A stretch of 22,597 nucleotides of DNA from Burkholderiaceae bacterium (GCA_017853735.1 JAFMJA010000008.1:1-22597), one strand, 5' to 3'; counted from the stretch's first letter, positions 14,817 through 22,597 are shown. The notes: a model not told the origin generated them from the letters alone. Numbers and translations are program-made.

Positions 14817-15992
14817 ATGCGACGAGTGGCCCACTTGGACATGGACGCTTTTTATGCGTCTGTCGAGTTACTTCGCTACCCCCAACTCAAAGGTTTTCCC
14901 TTGGTCATTGGGGGAAGTCGGCGAAGCCTTCAAGACCCCGAAACGCCTCTCTCAGAGATTCCCGTCAGCGCGTTTCCAAGATTAAAGGATTACACCGGAC
15001 GAGGGGTGATCACCACCGCCACCTACTCAGCCCGACAATTTGGTATTGGCTCGGCCATGGGGCTGATGAAAGCTGCCCGCCTTTGCCCTCAGGCCATTCT
15101 TCTGCCGGTCGATTTTGCTGAATACCGAAAATACTCACAGCAATTCAAAGCCATCATCACCGAGATCGCCCCAGTGATGGAGGATCGGGGGGTGGATGAG
15201 GTGTATATCGACTTCTCCCAGGTCCCAGGCGGACAACGTGAAGGTGGACGCGTCCTGGCGCGCCTGATCCAGAAAAGCATTTTCGAAGCCACCGGCCTCA
15301 CCTGTTCGATTGGTGTGGCGCCCAACAAATTGCTGGCAAAAATGGCCAGCGAATTCAATAAACCCAACGGTATTTCGGTGATCTTTGAGGATGATTTGCA
15401 AAGCCGGATCTGGCCCCTGCCCTGCCGAAAGATCAATGGCATCGGCCCTAAAACGGACGAAAAATTGCTTGGTCATGGAATCAGGACCATCGGCGAGCTT
15501 GCTGCACAAGAACCCGGTTGCTTGCTTCAACACTTCGGGAAAAGCTATGGCGCCTGGCTGCATGAAGCGGCATGGGGCCGGGACGACAGCACCGTCAGCA
15601 CAGAAAGTGAACCAGTCTCCATGAGCCGTGAGACCACCTTCGAGCGTGACTTGCACCCAATGCGCGACAGGGCTGAGCTAGGGGCAATTTTCACCAGACT
15701 GTGCGAGCAGGTTTCGGCTGATTTGCAACGCAAGGGCTATGTGGGCAAGACGATAGGCATTAAGCTGCGCTACGACGACTTCAGGAGCGTGACCCGCGAC
15801 AAGACCATTGACGAACCGACAGCCGATGCACAGCTGATCCGACACACAGCGGGACAATGTCTCAAACGAGTCGACCTGTCGCGTCGGCTGCGTCTGCTCG
15901 GAGTACGGGTTGGTTCCTTGCGACCCGTCCAGAACCTTGAGCTGCGCAAAGACCCGCCACCTGTATCAGCAGAGCCCGCATCACTTTTCTGA
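14817..15992 (+). CDS. dinB: DNA polymerase IV (Y-family translesion polymerase)
   Basis: This 391-residue error-prone polymerase copies past damaged bases. The catalytic acids are visible: Asp8 in HLDMDAFYASVE and Asp127-Glu128 in GVDEVYIDFS. TYSARQFGIGSAM, SIGVAPNKLLAKMAS and the helix-hairpin-helix NGIGPKTDEKL follow, then the little-finger domain. The C-terminus ends in PASLF, resembling the beta-clamp-binding QLxLF motif. Compared with E. coli DinB there is an insertion of roughly 25 residues (about 34-60) between VIGG and GRGVITTATY. The open frame runs upstream into the previous gene, but ATG 14817 gives the conserved N-terminus. No CTGT-N8-ACAG box lies close upstream, so it may be read from the preceding gene's promoter. 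It ends exactly where convergent queF ends. Confidence 0.95.
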   Translation: MRRVAHLDMDAFYASVELLRYPQLKGFPLVIGGSRRSLQDPETPLSEIPVSAFPRLKDYTGRGVITTATYSARQFGIGSAMGLMKAARLCPQAILLPVDFAEYRKYSQQFKAIITEIAPVMEDRGVDEVYIDFSQVPGGQREGGRVLARLIQKSIFEATGLTCSIGVAPNKLLAKMASEFNKPNGISVIFEDDLQSRIWPLPCRKINGIGPKTDEKLLGHGIRTIGELAAQEPGCLLQHFGKSYGAWLHEAAWGRDDSTVSTESEPVSMSRETTFERDLHPMRDRAELGAIFTRLCEQVSADLQRKGYVGKTIGIKLRYDDFRSVTRDKTIDEPTADAQLIRHTAGQCLKRVDLSRRLRLLGVRVGSLRPVQNLELRKDPPPVSAEPASLF

Positions 15993-16838
15993 TTATTGTC
16001 TGGCGGTACGCCTGTTTGCGGGCAGTGGCTGTGGATGGCTGGTGCGAAACGGGTTGATGTCCAAGCCTCCACGCCGTGTATAGCGCGCATAGACTGAAAG
16101 CTTGGTGGGTTTGCAGCGCATCCAGATGTCCATGTAGATGCGCTCTACACACTGCTCATGGAAATCGTTGTGGTTACGAAAGCTCACAATGTATTGCAAC
16201 AAGCCCGCCTGATCGATTTGCGGCCCACTGTAGCTGATCTGCAGGCTGGCCCAATCCGGCTGGCCAGTGACCGGGCAGTTACTCTTGAGCAATTGGCTGG
16301 TCAGCACCTCGCTGACAGGTTGTTCTTCCAACGCAGCGCTCAGCAGTTCGGGGGCGGGGTGGAAAAGATCACACGCGATATCTAGCCGATCCAGGCTCAG
16401 GCCATCGAGCTCCTGGACAGATTGCTGCGCAAACTGTTCTGCATTCAACAACTTGATGCCAACCGAGCCTGATTGATCAGAACCTCGCCAAGCCGCTTCG
16501 CTCAGATCAGCACGCAGACTGGCCAAGACTTCGGCGCTATCGACAAACCGGGTATTGCTGAAGCTATTCAGATAGAGTTTGAGCGATTTGCTCTCCACAA
16601 TATTGGGTGTTTCGCACGGCACAGTGATTTGGGCCAATGCCACCTGCGGCTTGCCGCGGGCATTGAGCCAGCTCAATTCATAGGCTGTCCACAGATCGGC
16701 CCCCATGAACGGCAGCGTGGCCGGAACACCAATCTCTTGCCGTTTGGGTAAACGCGCCATGGGGTAGAGCAAGCTGGCGTCGTACTGATCGGCATAGGCG
16801 ACAGAACGACCGAGATGCGAGTCTTCAGGTCGGTTCAT
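15993..16838 (-). CDS. queF: NADPH-dependent 7-cyano-7-deazaguanine reductase
   Basis: QueF reduces the nitrile preQ0 to the amine preQ1 in queuosine (tRNA wobble base) biosynthesis. At 281 residues this is the long, two-domain (type II, E. coli YqcD-like) form. The QueF signature ESKSLKLYLNSF is at residues 82-93. The catalytic Cys188 in SNCPVTGQPDW forms the thioimide with preQ0, and Asp195 matches the catalytic Asp. Its ATG overlaps the TGA of yaaA (ATGA), so the two are translationally coupled. Its stop codon abuts the dinB stop with no spacer, so convergent transcripts must overlap. Confidence 0.96.
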   Translation of the reverse strand: MNRPEDSHLGRSVAYADQYDASLLYPMARLPKRQEIGVPATLPFMGADLWTAYELSWLNARGKPQVALAQITVPCETPNIVESKSLKLYLNSFSNTRFVDSAEVLASLRADLSEAAWRGSDQSGSVGIKLLNAEQFAQQSVQELDGLSLDRLDIACDLFHPAPELLSAALEEQPVSEVLTSQLLKSNCPVTGQPDWASLQISYSGPQIDQAGLLQYIVSFRNHNDFHEQCVERIYMDIWMRCKPTKLSVYARYTRRGGLDINPFRTSHPQPLPANRRTARQ

Positions 16839-17611
16839 GCTTTTACCTTGCGCCTGAACACCAGGCGCTCCGGCTCAGAGACTTTGGCGTCAAACGCATA
16901 GCCTTCCAGATTGAATTTTTCCAATTGTTTGGGTGAGCTCAGGTGCTTGGTGATTGCATAGCGCGCCATCAGGCCGCGGGCTCTCTTGGCTAAAAAACTA
17001 ACCACCTTGTACTTGCCGCCACTCCAGTCTTCAAACACACAGTCGATCACCCTTGCCTTGAGCACCTTGCGGTCCACCGACTTGAAGTATTCCTGTGAGG
17101 CCAGGTTCACCACCACGGGTGCCTTGTCATCCGTCAGTTGTTGATTCAGGTAATCGGCCAGTCTGGTGCCCCAGAATTTGTAAAGATTGCTTCCTTTGGG
17201 GTTTGGCAGCTGGGTGCCCATCTCCAGCCGGTAGGGTTGCATCCAGTCCAGTGGCCTCAATACGCCGTATAAACCACTCAGGATGCAAACATGTTCTTGG
17301 GCCCAGGACAGATCGGCAGGTTTGAGCGACTTGGCATCCAGGCCTTCATACACATCACCGTCAAAGGCCAGCACCGCCTGTTTGGAATTTTTGGGAGTGA
17401 ATTTGCTGCTCCAGGCCTGGAATCGCGCCACATTGAGCCCGGCCAACTGGTCACTTAGGTCCATCAGGCCCGACAGCTGCTCTGGCGAGTAAGCACGCAA
17501 GATCTGAATCAGTTCAGCCGATTGCTTGGTAAATTGCGGCAGGGTATGCGGCACATCACCGGCTGGTGGATCAAAGTCGAGTGTCTTGGCAGGAGAGAGT
17601 AGAAACAGCAT
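16835..17611 (-). CDS. yaaA: Peroxide-stress protein YaaA (DUF328)
   Basis: This 258-residue member of the YaaA family has its diagnostic N-terminal LLSPAKTLDF motif and the conserved FLAKRARGLMARY block (about residues 206-218). Length matches E. coli YaaA (258). In E. coli YaaA is induced by peroxide through OxyR and limits intracellular free iron; the fold has a helix-hairpin-helix DNA-binding look. The gene overlaps queF by four bases, forming an operon. The start begins directly with the conserved MLFLLSPAKT, so it is secure. No OxyR site was identified. Confidence 0.95.
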   Translation of the reverse strand: MLFLLSPAKTLDFDPPAGDVPHTLPQFTKQSAELIQILRAYSPEQLSGLMDLSDQLAGLNVARFQAWSSKFTPKNSKQAVLAFDGDVYEGLDAKSLKPADLSWAQEHVCILSGLYGVLRPLDWMQPYRLEMGTQLPNPKGSNLYKFWGTRLADYLNQQLTDDKAPVVVNLASQEYFKSVDRKVLKARVIDCVFEDWSGGKYKVVSFLAKRARGLMARYAITKHLSSPKQLEKFNLEGYAFDAKVSEPERLVFRRKVKA

Positions 17612-17681
17612 GGGCGTAACAGGGCTTCATCAAATTATCGGACAAGCTTGGCGCCGGACTGTTCGTCCAGACTGACCCGCC

Positions 17682-19007
17682 TTATCGCTGCGGCATATCC
17701 TTAACCGAGTAGCCCAGGCTGACAGTAGCATCGCTAGGGATGGGGGGCATGCTGGCATTCCACTCTTCCCAGGCGCCCCGCATCGCCAGCAGCCGCTCAG
17801 GTTCACGTTTGCCCAGATTGGCGCGCTCACGCTCGTCAGCGGGTATGTTGAAGAGGTAGTCATGTCCATCAACACGGAGATATTTCCAGTCACCTTCGCG
17901 CATGGCGCATTGTCCGCGGTGGTTCATGCGCCAAAACAGGGTGCGGTCAAACTCCAGATCTTCTGATTGAAGAACAGGCATCAGTGACACCCCATCAAGA
18001 GGATAGGCAGGGTCAGCCTGAACGCCGGCTGCCGCCAGCATGGTGGCCGTCCAGTCCATGGTCATGCAACGCTGTGTGCTGGAGCGACCCCCTTGAATCA
18101 TCTGCGGCCAATGGGCAATCCAGGGCACACGGATGCCGCCTTCGGTGAGGTCCATTTTCCCGCCCACCAGGGGCCAGTTGTCGGAAAACCGCTCTCCCCC
18201 ATTGTCACTGGTGAAAACAATCAGGGTCTGATCGAGCAAGTCTTCACGCTTGAGTGCGTCAACCACCCAGCCGATACCCTCATCCATATGATGGATCATG
18301 CGCTGGTAGGTGTTGATATTGCCACCGTGCAAGTGGAAAAGATCTTTCTTGACTTCCTCCGCCATCTCCCGGTCATCGCGGGTTTCCCAGGGCCAATGCG
18401 GTGCCGTGTAGTGAATGCTCAGAAAAAACGGCTGGCCTTGACGTGCAGGAGCAGCCATACGGTGGACAAAATCCACTGAGCGCCGTGAAATCAGGTCAGT
18501 CAGATAGCCATCTTCCTGCTGTTCAGCTTCGCCGAACCACAAATCGTGCTGTCCACTGTTGCTGCAATGGGTGAAGTAATCCACACCACCCGACATCGGC
18601 CCAAAAAATTCCTCATAGCCCGAACGCAAAGGCCCAAAACTGGGTGGATAGCCCAGATGCCACTTGCCCATCAGCCCTGTGTGATAACCATGCGCACGTA
18701 ACAAGGAGGGCAGCGTGGGGTGGTCAGTGGGCAGCCCAAGCACAGTGCTGCCGCGGCTGCGGCTGCTGATGGGTTCGTCGGCCCCACCGCGCAACCTGTA
18801 TTGATAGCGCCCTGTCATCAGGGCAAAACGGGTTGGAGAGCAAACCGGCGAGTTGGCGTAGCCCTGAGTGAATTTCAGTCCCTTGGTTGCCAGCTCATCC
18901 AGCACCGGGGATACTGGCCCAAACTTGGCCGGACGACCGCCATAACAACCGAGGTCGGCATAACCTAGGTCATCGGCCACAATGAAAACGATATTCGGAC
19001 GCTGCAT
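17682..19007 (-). CDS. Type I sulfatase (arylsulfatase family)
   Basis: This 441-residue enzyme would cleave sulfate esters. The formylglycine motif is CSPTR (Cys56-S-P-T-R60), followed by LMTGRYQYR. The metal ligands appear as VADDLGYADLG (Asp12, Asp13) and FTSDNGGERF, and the C-terminal part has the usual LFNIPADERERANLG block. No signal peptide is visible: the protein starts RPNIVFIVADD, so it would be cytoplasmic, unlike many secreted sulfatases. Cys56 must be converted to formylglycine by a maturation enzyme that is not in the window. It is 51 bases downstream of a Bug-family binding protein gene on the same strand, suggesting an operon for use of a sulfated organic compound. The substrate is unknown. 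Confidence 0.93.
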   Translation of the reverse strand: MQRPNIVFIVADDLGYADLGCYGGRPAKFGPVSPVLDELATKGLKFTQGYANSPVCSPTRFALMTGRYQYRLRGGADEPISSRSRGSTVLGLPTDHPTLPSLLRAHGYHTGLMGKWHLGYPPSFGPLRSGYEEFFGPMSGGVDYFTHCSNSGQHDLWFGEAEQQEDGYLTDLISRRSVDFVHRMAAPARQGQPFFLSIHYTAPHWPWETRDDREMAEEVKKDLFHLHGGNINTYQRMIHHMDEGIGWVVDALKREDLLDQTLIVFTSDNGGERFSDNWPLVGGKMDLTEGGIRVPWIAHWPQMIQGGRSSTQRCMTMDWTATMLAAAGVQADPAYPLDGVSLMPVLQSEDLEFDRTLFWRMNHRGQCAMREGDWKYLRVDGHDYLFNIPADERERANLGKREPERLLAMRGAWEEWNASMPPIPSDATVSLGYSVKDMPQR

Positions 19008-19058
19008 GCGGCAAGCCTAGATTGAATCAATTTTGATGGGATGAGACAAAAATACGAG

Positions 19059-20027
19059 TCACTGCGGCTTGAAGCCGGATTCCCGAATGGGCGGGCCCCA
19101 GCGCTCATAGTCCGCACGCATGATTTCAGCAAGTTTTTCTGATCCGTATCCCGTAGGTTCAAGTCCCATCTCGATCAGACGTTTTTGGATGGCCGGATCT
19201 TCAATGGCTTCGCGAGCGGCTTTGGCCAGTCGCTGCACAGTGGCAGCTGGAGTACCCGCCTTGGTGAACAAGGCATACCAGGGGGAGGCAACCAGGTCGT
19301 AACCCTGTTCACGAAAAGTAGGGACGTCCGGAAAGTTGGCGCTGCGCTTTTCGCCGGCCACCGCGAGCAAACGCGCCTTGTTGCCATCGACCAGAGATTT
19401 GATGTCAGCCGCTACCGTGGACAGGGCAGCGATCTCGCCAGCGGCCAACGCCTGCATGGAAGGCGCGGTGCCACGATAAGGAACATGCTGCAGCGAGATT
19501 CCGGCACTTTTGGAGAACATGACCCCAAAAAAATGAGGCAGGCTTCCATTGGCCGCCGACCCGTAGAAGCTATTGTCTTTGGGGTTGGACTTGACCCAGG
19601 CGACATATTCCTTGAGGTTGCTGGCAGGCACTTTGACGCCCACCCCGAGCCCGAGCTGAAAATTGGCCAGGTGCGCTACCGGCGCGAAGTCAGTGAAGGG
19701 ATCGTATTTGATCTGTCCGGCAAAACTGTGCGGGAAGATCGACATGGTAGCGACCGGTGTCATCAGGAGGGTGGCACCATCGGGCGCCGCCGCCTTGACC
19801 GCCAGGTTGGCCAGCATGCCGCCCGCACCAGATTTGTTTTCCACCACAACAGGCTGGTTCAGCCGTTTGGACATCGCATCGGCCACGATACGGGTTAGTG
19901 CGTCTGAGGTGGCGCCTGGTGGATAGCCAACCAGCATCTTGATCGGCTCGCCCTGAGCCCAGGCTTGGCCACCCACCAAACCAATGAGACAAAGCAAGGT
20001 GGAGAGCAGGAAAAATCGTTGGCGCAT
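19059..20027 (-). CDS. Bug-family (TctC) periplasmic substrate-binding protein
   Basis: This 322-residue solute-binding protein of the tripartite tricarboxylate transport (TctC/Bug) family is hugely expanded in Burkholderiales. A signal peptide (MRQRFFLLSTLLCLIGLVGG, cleavage near AWAQ) precedes the family block IKMLVGYPPGATSDALTRIV. The mid-protein GTAPSMQALAAGEI and C-terminal PTGYGSEKLAEIM blocks follow. No tctA or tctB membrane subunits are here, so it is an orphan binding protein that would share a transporter or act in sensing. Bug proteins mostly bind carboxylates or other small polar molecules through water-mediated contacts. The neighbouring sulfatase hints at an organosulfate, which is inference only. 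Confidence 0.93.
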   Translation of the reverse strand: MRQRFFLLSTLLCLIGLVGGQAWAQGEPIKMLVGYPPGATSDALTRIVADAMSKRLNQPVVVENKSGAGGMLANLAVKAAAPDGATLLMTPVATMSIFPHSFAGQIKYDPFTDFAPVAHLANFQLGLGVGVKVPASNLKEYVAWVKSNPKDNSFYGSAANGSLPHFFGVMFSKSAGISLQHVPYRGTAPSMQALAAGEIAALSTVAADIKSLVDGNKARLLAVAGEKRSANFPDVPTFREQGYDLVASPWYALFTKAGTPAATVQRLAKAAREAIEDPAIQKRLIEMGLEPTGYGSEKLAEIMRADYERWGPPIRESGFKPQ

Positions 20028-20117
20028 CTGTAGCTTCCAAGTGTCGGTACAGGGTCAATTATGAAACCAATAACAAGCGATTTCAGACCAAGCCATTACC
20101 GCCCCAAGGGAGTCAGA

Positions 20118-20145
20118 GACGCCCGGACGCCTGGACGCCTGGACG
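20118..20145. repeat. Short 8-bp tandem repeat
   Basis: Units GACGCCCG, GACGCCTG and GACGCCTG follow each other, then a partial fourth unit (GACG). They lie in the 137-base gap between the Bug gene start and the DUF3501 stop. It is a simple slippage-type repeat. No function is suggested. Confidence 0.6.
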
Positions 20146-20164
20146 ACCACATGCCCCTGGAGAT

Positions 20165-20755
20165 TCAGCGCAGATCACCCGCCAGGCTGGCCAGGGTTTC
20201 GGGTGAGAGGTTGACATGGGCTGGATAGTTGGTGTGGTCACAACCCACTTTGACAGCCGCACCCGCCTTCACAGCAGCACGCATGGCTGGCGTCAATTCG
20301 AAGCGGACAAAATGCACCGCTGAGGTCTTTTCGTCGTTTTCCCGATCAAGGTCTTCGTCGGCGATGGCATAAACCCTGGGCTGTCCCTCGACCTCGACAA
20401 ACAGGCGGTCTTCCACGCCGATCAGCCGCGCCAATTCACGCTTGCGCTCCAGTATGTCCGGGTACTCGATTAGCATGGTGGCTTTCCAGTTGCTGCCATC
20501 GGGCACCAGAGGCGCATAGGCTTCGATCTCGTCCTGAATGCCCTCTTCCTCGAAAATTTTCTCGATGCGCAGCATTTCCTGAATCTGGTAACGCATGGTC
20601 ATTTCAGATTCAAACTGCAGGTTGATGTGCTCGCCCAGATGTACGCTGCGCAATTGGCGGTGGGCGATGACCTCGCCTTTGTGTTCCTTGCGCCATTTGC
20701 TGTAAGCCTCCAGGGTCATCAGGCTTTCGGGGGTAATCTTGCCAGTCAGTTGCAT
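20165..20755 (-). CDS. DUF3501 family protein
   Basis: This 196-residue protein matches DUF3501, a proteobacterial family of unknown function typically encoded next to a GlpC/Hdr-like Fe-S oxidoreductase and a rubrerythrin, as here. Visible features are a basic N-terminal part (WRKEHKGEVIAHRQLRSVHLG), the central MRYQIQEMLRIEKIFEEEGI segment and the C-terminal GCDHTNYPAHVNL with a Cys-Asp-His cluster that could bind metal. No signal peptide or membrane segment is seen, so it is cytoplasmic. A GGAG site six bases before the ATG and a 17-base gap from the upstream oxidoreductase stop indicate one operon. The role is probably linked to peroxide or iron handling, by association only. Confidence 0.88.
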   Translation of the reverse strand: MQLTGKITPESLMTLEAYSKWRKEHKGEVIAHRQLRSVHLGEHINLQFESEMTMRYQIQEMLRIEKIFEEEGIQDEIEAYAPLVPDGSNWKATMLIEYPDILERKRELARLIGVEDRLFVEVEGQPRVYAIADEDLDRENDEKTSAVHFVRFELTPAMRAAVKAGAAVKVGCDHTNYPAHVNLSPETLASLAGDLR

Positions 20756-20772
20756 TTAATTCTCCAAAACAA

Positions 20773-22122
20773 TTACTTCAAACCGTAGGCCTTGCGCACC
20801 AGCGTCAGCGGATGGTTCAGCTCGGGTGTGCCCAGCTCATTGACTTCAAAGCCCTGGGCAATATGGTGACCACCCAACGGGCAATCGGAGCTGATGTAGT
20901 CCGGCTTGGCGCCATCTTTCATGCTCGCCATGGCCTTGAACACCGGCTTGCCAATCTTCATGGCCTGCTGGTGGTATGCCTTCTTCACACCAAATGTGCC
21001 GGCATGGCCCGAGCAACGCTCAATGGTGTTGATGCTGGTATCCGGAATCATCTTGAGCATTTCCTCGGTCTTGCGGCCAATGTTTTGCACGCGGCCATGA
21101 CAGGGAATCTGGTAGCTCACATTGCCCAGCTTTTGAGGAAACTCGGTTTTCAGCAAGCCGTCCCGCTTGCGCGCCATCAGATACTCAAACGGATCCCACA
21201 TGGCCTCCTTCACTTGCTGCACCGCCTGATCATCGGGGTACATCAATGGAATTTCCTGCTTGAACATCAGGGTACAGCTGGGCACTGCGCTGAGGATTGC
21301 GTAGCCTTCCTGGGCATAGCGGTGTAGCACCGGGATGTTGGCCTGCTTGCTCTGGTCCACAGCATCAAGGTCACCTAGCTCCAGCTTGGGCATACCGCAG
21401 CATTTTTCTTTGTCGACGATCACATAAGGGATGTCGTTATGGTCCAGGATCTTGAGCAAGTCATGGCCGATGCCTGGCTCGTTGTAGTTGACATAGCAAG
21501 TGGCAAAAATGGCTGCTTTGCCAGGAGTTTTTTCGCCATTTTTTACCTCGCTTGCGCGCGCCTTGGGCGCGCCTGAACGAAATTTTTTGCTGGCCAGTTC
21601 AGGCAGCCAGGCATCCTTGTCAACGCCGGCCACACTCTCCAGCACACTGCGTGCTGCTTTGGTTTTATTCACCGCATTGACCGCCTGCACCACGATGGGA
21701 ATGCCAGCAAAAGAGCCATGCAGGTCGGTGGATGCCAGCAGTTTTTCAGCTGTGCCCACTTCGCCTTTCTTGAACTTGATGGCCTTGGCACGCAGCATGG
21801 TGTGCGGAAAGTCCAAATTCCACTCGTGCGGCGGCGTGTAGGGGCACTTGGTCATGTAGCACAGGTCGCACATGTAGCACTGGTCGACCACTTTCCAGTA
21901 GTCCTGTTTGGCCACCCCATCGACTTCCATGGTTTTGCTTTCATCAACCAGGTCGAACAGGGTGGGGAAAGAGCCGCACAGGCTGACACAGCGGCGGCAG
22001 CCATGACAGATGTCAAAAATTCGCTCCAGTTCCTTGAAGCAGGACGCCTCGTCATAGAACTCGGGGTTTTTCCAGTCCAGAGGGTGTCGGGTCGGTGCTT
22101 GCAGATTGCCTTCAGTGGCCAT
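20773..22122 (-). CDS. Ferredoxin-type / CCG-domain oxidoreductase (heterodisulfide reductase-related, GlpC-like)
   Basis: This protein of 449 residues from ATG 22122 carries two [4Fe-4S] ferredoxin motifs. The first is CHGCRRCVSLC (Cys39, 42, 45 and 49). The second is CYMCDLCYMTKCP, whose last spacing is four residues instead of the usual three. Two CCG-type halves follow. The first ends KEKCCGMP as expected; the second reads RCSGHAGTFG, with Ser where the second Cys would be. Such proteins pass electrons or reduce disulfide-like substrates, and this version is known from cassettes with rubrerythrin and DUF3501. A TTG at 22173 would add 17 residues with no similarity to the family, so the ATG is preferred. 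Its physiological substrate is unknown. Confidence 0.9.
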   Translation of the reverse strand: MATEGNLQAPTRHPLDWKNPEFYDEASCFKELERIFDICHGCRRCVSLCGSFPTLFDLVDESKTMEVDGVAKQDYWKVVDQCYMCDLCYMTKCPYTPPHEWNLDFPHTMLRAKAIKFKKGEVGTAEKLLASTDLHGSFAGIPIVVQAVNAVNKTKAARSVLESVAGVDKDAWLPELASKKFRSGAPKARASEVKNGEKTPGKAAIFATCYVNYNEPGIGHDLLKILDHNDIPYVIVDKEKCCGMPKLELGDLDAVDQSKQANIPVLHRYAQEGYAILSAVPSCTLMFKQEIPLMYPDDQAVQQVKEAMWDPFEYLMARKRDGLLKTEFPQKLGNVSYQIPCHGRVQNIGRKTEEMLKMIPDTSINTIERCSGHAGTFGVKKAYHQQAMKIGKPVFKAMASMKDGAKPDYISSDCPLGGHHIAQGFEVNELGTPELNHPLTLVRKAYGLK

Positions 22123-22195
22123 ATTCAGTTCTTTGTTTTTAGGTGGAGGGAGAGTTGGGAGAAAAACTTTCAAGAGAAAGCTTTTTTTCCAACCA

Positions 22196-22225
22196 GCTGC
22201 GCACTGAGGCGCAGCAGATTTTTTT
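22196..22225 (+). terminator. Terminator-like hairpin between the rubrerythrin and oxidoreductase genes
   Basis: GCTGCGC (22196-22202), loop ACTGAG and GCGCAGC (22209-22215) form a perfect 7-bp G+C-rich stem, followed after three bases by seven T (22219-22225). As an intrinsic terminator it points along the + strand, antisense to the cassette. On the - strand mRNA it would be an intercistronic hairpin without a U-run, possibly stabilising the rubrerythrin message. Confidence 0.4.
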
Positions 22226-22231
22226 ATGGAA

Positions 22232-22597
22232 TCAATCCACCAATTCGTTCAAAGCTTTCTGGTAACGGTTGGCGTGCGAACGCTCAGCCTTGGCCAGGGT
22301 CTCGAACCAATCGGCAATCTCATCAAAGCCTTCCGAACGTGCGGTCTTGGCCATGCCGGGGTACATATCGGTGTACTCGTGGGTCTCACCCGCTACAGCG
22401 GACTTGAGGTTGTCACGGGTAGAGCCGATGGGCAAGCCAGTGGCAGGATCGCCCGAAGCCTCGAGAAACTCGAGGTGACCATGGGCATGTCCGGTTTCGC
22501 CTTCCGCTGTGGAGCGAAACAGAGCGGCCACATCGTTCTGGCCTTCTACGTCAGCCTTGTTTGCGAAATAGAGGTAGCGGCGGTTGGCCTGAGACTC
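22232..22597 (-). CDS. Rubrerythrin family diiron protein, 5' partial
   Basis: The C-terminal 121 residues of a rubrerythrin-type ferritin-like protein run off the window edge, so its start is not visible. Diiron-ligand helices are recognisable: ESQANRRYLYFA at the edge, AEGETGHAHGHLEF, AGETHEYTDMYPGMA and LAKAERSHANRY (ExxH). The chain ends 13 residues after that last motif, so no C-terminal rubredoxin domain is present. Rubrerythrins reduce hydrogen peroxide at the diiron site. It is the first gene of the cassette as transcribed, 109 bases before the oxidoreductase start, and implies a peroxide- or iron-related task for the other two. Confidence 0.92.
   Translation of the reverse strand, partial: ESQANRRYLYFANKADVEGQNDVAALFRSTAEGETGHAHGHLEFLEASGDPATGLPIGSTRDNLKSAVAGETHEYTDMYPGMAKTARSEGFDEIADWFETLAKAERSHANRYQKALNELVD

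Noticed and set aside
13960..15992. SOS box directly ahead of dinB or the AroE-like gene
   Set aside because: I read 13736-13959 and 14700-14816 and found no CTGT-N8-ACAG match.
22123..22173. 17-residue N-terminal extension of the Fe-S oxidoreductase from a TTG
   Set aside because: It needs a rare TTG start, has no ribosome site and is Pro/Lys-rich without similarity to the family.

Overview
The window looks like chromosomal DNA of a betaproteobacterium, most likely Burkholderiales near Comamonadaceae. The pointers are a Bug-type (TctC) binding protein, two surface-adhesin-E-like secreted proteins, a DinB with an extra palm insertion, a long (type II) QueF, and a rubrerythrin / Fe-S oxidoreductase / DUF3501 cassette. 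No rRNA, tRNA, CRISPR array, transposase or integrase gene was seen, and no gene-free stretch exceeds 300 bases.

Region 1 (1-2335, + strand): the 3' part of an FMN alpha-hydroxy-acid dehydrogenase, a ChrR-like cupin and a YeeE/YedE (TsuA-like) membrane transporter. Region 2 (2340-3737, - strand): a membrane-anchored protein of unknown function, an orphan FlgC-like rod protein and a small lipoprotein. Region 3 (3796-5666): a divergent unit made of a ParA/MinD-type ATPase on the - strand and, on the + strand, a Pro-rich coiled-coil protein translationally coupled to a two-helix membrane protein. The short space between the two arms holds a perfect match to the LexA (SOS) box core, CTGT-N8-ACAG. 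This divergon is the best candidate here for an undescribed system: a possibly damage-inducible ParA-type positioning or division module.

Region 4 (5756-13735): a class II aldolase, followed by a run of mostly exported, poorly characterised proteins: an adhesin-E-like protein, a PilZ protein, an eight-cysteine secreted protein, a small secreted protein, a lipoprotein, a small membrane protein, a six-cysteine protein with an internal duplication, a large secreted alpha/beta hydrolase, and a second adhesin-E-like paralogue that closes the run. Much of 7.6-11.2 kb looks more A+T-rich than its surroundings and contains open but start-less fragments that may be decayed genes.

Region 5 (13960-17611): a variant shikimate-dehydrogenase-like enzyme and dinB on +, meeting queF and yaaA on - with no spacer. 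queF and yaaA overlap by ATGA, so they form an operon. Region 6 (17682-20027, - strand): a Bug-family binding protein followed by a cytoplasmic-looking type I sulfatase. Region 7 (20165-22597, - strand): a three-gene cassette read as rubrerythrin (cut by the window edge), a two-cluster ferredoxin / CCG-domain oxidoreductase, and DUF3501, which looks like a redox or peroxide-stress unit.
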